A stretch of 64,000 nucleotides of DNA, taken from the NCBI RefSeq assembly GCF_003994855.1, contig NZ_CP034142.1, forward strand, positions 3,968,001 through 4,032,000, in the 5' to 3' direction. The notes beneath the pieces are model-generated. The model saw only the letters and a program-made list of their open reading frames with translations. It had not been told where the DNA came from and did no database searches. Made by a program: the position numbers and the translations under genes. This DNA comes from Marinobacter sp. NP-4(2019). GTDB lineage: Bacteria; Pseudomonadota; Gammaproteobacteria; Pseudomonadales; Oleiphilaceae. This document shows positions 59,779 through 64,000 of this stretch, in pieces; the stretch's first letter is position 1; the number at the start of each line of letters is the position of its first letter.

Positions 59779-61482
59779 ATGAACGCCCGTCAGCCTGCAC
59801 CACCCCACAGCGACTCAACCGGCCCGGAAGATCGCTATCTGGCCGTGACCCATGACGTGGTCAATCAACCCCCCGCCCTGGAAAACTACAACCTGTTCGA
59901 CCAGGACACGGCGCTCAGGGAGGCGGTGGAACGGGAGGGAGGCCGCGCGGCCGTTGAAGACCTCCAGGCCTTTGGCGCGCTGGCCGGCAACCGGGAAACC
60001 ATTGAGCTGGGGTTCCGGGCCAACGAAAACAAACCGGTCTTCAACACCCATGACCGCTTTGGCCACCGTATTGACCAGGTGGACTTCCACCCGGCTTATC
60101 ACCAGTTGATGTCCATTGCCATGGAGCACGGCCTGCACAGCAGCCCCTGGACGCACCCCGGCCAGGGCGCCCATGTTGCGCGGGCGGCCAAATATTACAT
60201 GCACTCCCAGGTGGAAGCGGCACACTGCTGCCCCATCACCATGACCTTTGCCGCCATCCCCTCCATCCGCAAGCAGCCGGAGCTGGCGGCGCTGTGGGAA
60301 GACCGCATCCTCGCCAACCAGTACGACCCCCGCAACCTGCCCGATGGCCAGAAACAGTCCGTGACCATCGGCATGGCGATGACCGAGAAACAGGGCGGCA
60401 GCGATGTCCGCGCCAACACTACCCGCGCCTATCCGGTAGGCGTCGAGGGCCCGGGACAGGCCTACGAACTGGTCGGCCACAAATGGTTTGTCTCCGCGCC
60501 CATGTGCGATGCCTTCCTGGTGCTCGCTCAGACCACCAACGGACTGTCCTGCTTCCTGATGCCACGCTGGCGTCCGGATGGCAGCAAAAACCCGTGGCAG
60601 ATCCAACGCCTCAAGAACAAGATGGGCAACGTCGCCAACGCATCCAGCGAAGCAGAACTGCGCGGCGCCCTGGCCTGGATGGTCGGTGAAGAAGGCCGCG
60701 GCGTGCCCACCATCATTGAAATGGTGGCCATGACCCGCTTCGACTGCATGATCGGCAGCTCCGCCGGCATGCGCCAGGCCGTGGCCCAGGCGACACATCA
60801 CTGCCGCCACCGCAGCGCCTTCGGCCACCGTCTCAACGAACAACCGCTGATGCAGAACGTACTGGCAGACCTGGCGCTGGAAAGCGAAGCAGCGATGGCC
60901 TACACCCTGCGCATCGCCCGCGCCCTGGACAACCAGCACCTGCAGCATGAACGCCTGCTGGCACGACTGGCCACACCGGTCGGCAAATACTGGATCTGCA
61001 AACGCACCCCGAACCACGCCTACGAAGCCATGGAATGCATCGGCGGCAGCGGCGTGATGGAAGATTGCATCATGCCCCGCCTGCTGCGAGAGTCACCAGT
61101 CAACGCCATTTGGGAAGGCAGCGGCAACGTCCAGTGCCTCGACACCCTGCGCGCCCTGCAAAAAGAACCCGACACCCTCGACGCATTTTTCCAGGAAGTC
61201 CTGGAAGCCAAAGGCACCGACGCCCGCTTCGATCGCTTCGTCGCCCAGCTGCAGAACGACTTCACCGACATCAGCGACTTCCAGTACCGCGCCCGCAACC
61301 TGGTCGATCGCCTGGCCCTGGCCATGCAGGCCAGCCTGCTGCTGCGCGGATCCGACCCGGCGGTCGCCGATGCCTTCTGCGCCTCCCGCCTGCAATCCGG
61401 CGGCGGCCTCAACTACGGCAATTTACCATCCGGCACCGACGCCGCGGCCATTATCAAACGAGCGACGCCTGTAGTAGGCTAA
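59779..61482 (+). CDS. AidB-like acyl-CoA dehydrogenase
   Basis: A 567-residue flavoenzyme of the acyl-CoA dehydrogenase superfamily with the longer AidB layout. MTEKQGGSDVRANTTRA is the flavin-binding strand region; GHKWFVSAPMCDAFLVLAQT, then YEAMECIGGSGVMEDCIMPRLLRESPVNAIWEGSGNV carry AidB-type signatures. The conserved IWEGSGN glutamate is present. AidB proteins bind DNA and act against alkylation damage, but many relatives simply oxidise acyl-CoA, and the pairing with a TetR regulator favours a metabolic role. Not decided by sequence. Confidence 0.85.
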   Translation: MNARQPAPPHSDSTGPEDRYLAVTHDVVNQPPALENYNLFDQDTALREAVEREGGRAAVEDLQAFGALAGNRETIELGFRANENKPVFNTHDRFGHRIDQVDFHPAYHQLMSIAMEHGLHSSPWTHPGQGAHVARAAKYYMHSQVEAAHCCPITMTFAAIPSIRKQPELAALWEDRILANQYDPRNLPDGQKQSVTIGMAMTEKQGGSDVRANTTRAYPVGVEGPGQAYELVGHKWFVSAPMCDAFLVLAQTTNGLSCFLMPRWRPDGSKNPWQIQRLKNKMGNVANASSEAELRGALAWMVGEEGRGVPTIIEMVAMTRFDCMIGSSAGMRQAVAQATHHCRHRSAFGHRLNEQPLMQNVLADLALESEAAMAYTLRIARALDNQHLQHERLLARLATPVGKYWICKRTPNHAYEAMECIGGSGVMEDCIMPRLLRESPVNAIWEGSGNVQCLDTLRALQKEPDTLDAFFQEVLEAKGTDARFDRFVAQLQNDFTDISDFQYRARNLVDRLALAMQASLLLRGSDPAVADAFCASRLQSGGGLNYGNLPSGTDAAAIIKRATPVVG

Positions 61483-61555
61483 TAGGGTAAGTAAAACCCT
61501 GTTTGCTTAACCCCCGAACAGTTCCGGTGAAGACGAATCCAGCCGAGCTGTTCGA

Positions 61556-61668
61556 GAACCGGTGAGGTGGCACTTTCCAAAACTGTGCGGAGCCATGGAT
61601 GGCGGAGCCCAAGCGCTCCATGGATGGGCCGAAGGAGCGTGTTTTGGAAAGTGCCACCTCATCGGTTC
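61556..61668. repeat. Large hairpin repeat, copy 3 (variable stem, conserved core)
   Basis: A 28-base inverted repeat (61556-61583 with 61641-61668) with one G-T pair and no mismatch. The inner ends are CCAAAAC/GTTTTGG as in the other copies. The 57-base apical part holds the same GTGCGGAGCCATGGATGGC...GGAGCCC core as copy 1 and then a second ATGGATGG inside a CGCTCC/GGAGCG hairpin. It lies after the acyl-CoA dehydrogenase stop and ends 23 bases before the DUF503 start. Confidence 0.9.
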
Positions 61669-61691
61669 CTGCACCCGAAGCCGAAAAGACC

Positions 61692-62030
61692 ATGTCTGAA
61701 GCACTGAGAAAACTGCTCAACCAATCCCGCCCGACACCCGTGATCACCCCTCACGTCGGCGTGCTCACCCTGCACTTCCAGCTCTACGGCTGCGAAGACC
61801 TGAAAGCCAAACGCAAGGCATTCGCCGCCCTGAAAGCCGTCTGGGGCCGGGAAACGGACCTGGCTGTCGCAGAAACCGCCGACCAGGACGCCCTGGACTG
61901 TGCCACCTGGACCATCGCCGCACTGGGTAGCTCTACCCAGCAGATTACCCAGCGCCTCGACCAGGTGGAAAAAGCCATCCAGGAGCGGATAGATGCTGCC
62001 ATACTGGACGTACACCGGGAGATTCTCTGA
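61692..62030 (+). CDS. DUF503 family protein (YlxP-like)
   Basis: A 112-residue protein. The DUF503 core reads HVGVLTLHFQLYGCEDLKAKRKAFAALKAVWGRETDLAVAETADQD, then a helical tail. In Firmicutes ylxP lies near rbfA, but the function is unsettled. The ATG at 61692 is preferred; an in-frame ATG at 61599 would translate the hairpin repeat and is rejected. It has only a weak RBS and lies just after that repeat. Confidence 0.8.
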   Translation: MSEALRKLLNQSRPTPVITPHVGVLTLHFQLYGCEDLKAKRKAFAALKAVWGRETDLAVAETADQDALDCATWTIAALGSSTQQITQRLDQVEKAIQERIDAAILDVHREIL

Positions 62031-62255
62031 AACCTACCCTGTCCTGTGTGGCACAAGATTTCACCAGGCCGTATACTACGCTCCCTTTAATGAACGTAAT
62101 AAGCGTCATCAGAGTCCAAGGCTCAGAGGCCATAAGGGAGGCCAGAGCGCCCGGGCGACACCGGGCAAGACAAAGTTCCAACGTCGGAATCAAGTATCCG
62201 CCAGGCATCCGGAACCGGCCGGCGGATGACCACCGTTTGATAGTGTGTGGCGCGT

Positions 62256-63935
62256 ATGACCGGAAAGAAGAAATCCGCCCAGGCCTCGGTTGAGGCCATG
62301 TACCGTGTATTCACGGTACCCGAGGCCCCCGAATCCACCCTGAGTCGTATCGACCAGAACATTTCCCGCAATCTTGCAGGTTTCCTGCAGGAACACATTG
62401 TGGCCGTGGAACGGGATCTGTCCGAAGTCGAAAAAGATTTCTCGGACTACGCCATTCCGGAAAAGCCCGTGTTTGTATCCGAACAGGCCCAGTTCCTGCT
62501 CGACAAGCTGGTGGCAAACTCCGTTCATACCGCCTCTCCCAGCTTTATCGGGCACATGACCTCGGCACTACCCTACTTCATGCTGCCGCTGTCAAAAATC
62601 ATGATTGCCCTGAACCAGAACCTGGTGAAGACCGAAACCTCCAAGGCGTTCACCCCCATGGAGCGTCAGGTTCTGGGCATGATCCATCGGCTGGTGTATG
62701 AACAGGACGGCGCCTTCTACCGCAAGTGGATGCACGACCCCCGCTTTGCCCTCGGTGCCATGTGTTCCGGCGGCACCGTCGCCAACCTGACGGCCTTGTG
62801 GGTCGCCCGCAACCGAGCCTTCCCGGCCGAGGGCAGTTTCCGCGGCATCCATCAGGAAGGCCTGTTCCGGGCGCTGCGCTACTACGGCCATGAAGGTGCC
62901 GCCATACTGGTGTCCCGTCGTGGCCACTACTCGTTGCGTAAAGCCGCCGACGTACTCGGCCTGGGCCGAGACTTCCTGATTCCGGTGGATACCGACGATG
63001 ATAACCGCATCCAGACCGATGCCCTGCGGGACAAGTGCCTGGAACTGCAAAAACAGAAAATCAAGATCATGGCCATCTGTGGCATCGCCGGCACCACCGA
63101 GACCGGCAACGTCGACCCACTGGACGCCATGGCCGACATCGCCCGGGAATTCGGCGCCCATTTCCACGTGGATGCGGCCTGGGGCGGCCCAACGCTGTTC
63201 TCCCGCACCCACAAGCACCTGCTGAGAGGCATCGAACAGGCCGATTCGGTGACTTTCGACGCTCACAAGCAGCTCTACGTTCCCATGGGCGTAGGTCTGG
63301 TAGTCTTCCGCGACCCGAGCCTGGCCAGTGCCGTCGAACACCACGCCCAGTACATCATCCGCAAAGGCTCACGGGATCTCGGCAGCACCACGCTGGAAGG
63401 CTCCCGCCCGGGCATGTCCATGCTGATCCATTCCGGCCTGAAAATCCTCGCACGGGAAGGCTACGAAATCCTCATCGATCAGGGCATCGACAAGGCACAG
63501 ACCTTTGCCGACCTGATTAACGAACAACCGGATTTCGAGCTGGTCACCAAACCGGAACTGAACATCCTGACCTATCGCTACTGCCCGGAGGATGTTCAGC
63601 AGGCACTGGCGCTGGCGGATGAATTGCAGGCGGAAAAGCTGAACGCCTGCCTGAACCGCGTCACCAAGTTCATCCAGAAAACCCAGCGGGAGCGGGGCAA
63701 GGCCTTTGTCTCCCGGACCCGGCTGGAGCCAGCCCGTTACTTCCACTTCCCTTGCATCGTGTTCCGGGTCGTGCTGGCTAATCCGTTAACCACGCGGGAA
63801 ATCCTGGAGGACATTCTGGCGGAACAGCGGGAACTGGCGATTACTGAGGAAGGGGTTCAGGACGAAATCAACATCCTGCATCAGATGGCCAATGCCGTGC
63901 TGAAACAGCATCAACCGGATGCACGGCAGGCCTGA
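62256..63935 (+). CDS. panP: PLP-dependent aspartate 1-decarboxylase, PanP type
   Basis: A 559-residue group II decarboxylase. It has FIGHMTSALPYF, the GAMCSGGTVANLTALW cofactor segment, HVDAAWGG and the PLP lysine in FDAHKQLYVPMG. The length and whole layout match the PanP family, which makes beta-alanine for pantothenate in gammaproteobacteria without the pyruvoyl PanD. Glutamate decarboxylase is the main alternative. The ATG at 62256 and a GTG at 62247 are both possible; neither has a strong RBS. Gluconeogenesis or CoA neighbours are not adjacent. Confidence 0.85.
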   Translation: MTGKKKSAQASVEAMYRVFTVPEAPESTLSRIDQNISRNLAGFLQEHIVAVERDLSEVEKDFSDYAIPEKPVFVSEQAQFLLDKLVANSVHTASPSFIGHMTSALPYFMLPLSKIMIALNQNLVKTETSKAFTPMERQVLGMIHRLVYEQDGAFYRKWMHDPRFALGAMCSGGTVANLTALWVARNRAFPAEGSFRGIHQEGLFRALRYYGHEGAAILVSRRGHYSLRKAADVLGLGRDFLIPVDTDDDNRIQTDALRDKCLELQKQKIKIMAICGIAGTTETGNVDPLDAMADIAREFGAHFHVDAAWGGPTLFSRTHKHLLRGIEQADSVTFDAHKQLYVPMGVGLVVFRDPSLASAVEHHAQYIIRKGSRDLGSTTLEGSRPGMSMLIHSGLKILAREGYEILIDQGIDKAQTFADLINEQPDFELVTKPELNILTYRYCPEDVQQALALADELQAEKLNACLNRVTKFIQKTQRERGKAFVSRTRLEPARYFHFPCIVFRVVLANPLTTREILEDILAEQRELAITEEGVQDEINILHQMANAVLKQHQPDARQA

Positions 63936-63965
63936 TTTTCTTTTGGGTCAAACACCGCAAGGGCC

Positions 63966-64000
63966 GGGGTGGCCTATCCAAAACACGCTGTGAATACGTC
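63966..64000. repeat. Large hairpin repeat, copy 4 (partial, cut by the window end)
   Basis: After PanP comes a unique GC-rich arm ending CTATCCAAAAC, followed by ACGCTGTGAATACGTC. The latter is the reverse complement of the flank of the core in copy 1 (GTATTCACAGCG). So it is a reverse-orientation copy, and its other arm lies outside the window. Confidence 0.7.

Noticed and set aside
61599..61691. An upstream start for the DUF503 gene
   Set aside because: It would translate the hairpin repeat; the family starts near the ATG at 61692.
62031..62255. A riboswitch or promoter upstream of panP
   Set aside because: A TATACT-like -10 is present near 62072, but no matching -35 and no structure I recognise.
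1..64000. tRNA, rRNA, CRISPR, insertion sequences or prophage
   Set aside because: None recognised; the only repeats seen are the hairpin family and one short tandem repeat.

Overview
The window looks like a chromosomal segment of a marine gammaproteobacterium, most likely Marinobacter or a close relative. The grounds are the Pseudomonas-type gene orders coaBC-dut-algC-argB and radC-rpmB-rpmG, a Vfr-type CRP, a CbrA-like transporter-kinase, and an alcohol/aldehyde oxidation cluster of the kind seen in hydrocarbon-using marine bacteria. The genus is an inference from protein resemblance; no rRNA, tRNA, CRISPR array, phage or insertion sequence was recognised. No gene-free stretch reaches 300 bp.

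Layout. 1-7.4 kb: 3' end of trpC, a large hairpin repeat, DUF4202, a run of minus-strand enzymes (M14 peptidase, hydrolase, GST), a solute-binding lipoprotein, a META-domain lipoprotein, a second GST and an AraC regulator. 7.5-15.8 kb: fatty acid hydroxylase-family membrane protein, PEP-CTERM protein, modBC without modA, hydrolase, vfr/crp beside an OsmC protein, speD, pirin. 15.8-21.3 kb: a four-gene minus-strand signalling operon (small membrane protein, Na+/solute symporter-histidine kinase, stand-alone receiver, and a degenerate kinase fused to a DnaQ-type exonuclease). 21.4-27.5 kb: thioredoxin, LysR, prkB and a 1255-residue DUF1631/GGDEF/EAL protein. 27.7-37.9 kb: arginine genes argA, argE and argB with a hypothetical between the last two, then algC, dut and coaBC. 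38-42.7 kb: radC, rpmB-rpmG, an EEP-family protein, dsbA, cytochrome c4, engB. 42.7-47.3 kb: a gluconate-type unit (TRAP dctPQM, gntK, gntR) with a palindromic GntR-like operator. 47.5-52.2 kb: TetR regulator diverging from aldehyde dehydrogenase, a Tat-dependent lipoprotein and a GMC oxidoreductase. 52.2-58.9 kb: coaD, a DUF945 protein, ppk1, hemB, an orphan lipase chaperone and a SutA-like small protein. 59.1-64 kb: TetR and AidB-like acyl-CoA dehydrogenase, DUF503 protein, PanP-type aspartate decarboxylase.

Two things stand out. First, a dispersed hairpin family lies at gene 3' ends (about 249-360, 41081-41167, 61556-61668, and a partial copy at 63966-64000). Each copy has its own long, nearly perfect stem. 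The inner stem boundary (CCAAAA/TTTTGG) is shared, and three copies share an apical core around GCCATGGATGGC or its flank. Second, the kinase/receiver/exonuclease operon ends in a protein whose kinase half has lost the phospho-acceptor histidine and N-box asparagines while its exonuclease motifs are intact.

A quality warning: four otherwise normal genes (M14 peptidase, COG4324 lipoprotein, argE, argB) are each broken by what looks like one missing base, always in a homopolymer run. This points to sequencing error rather than four mutations, so those genes are annotated across the frameshift.
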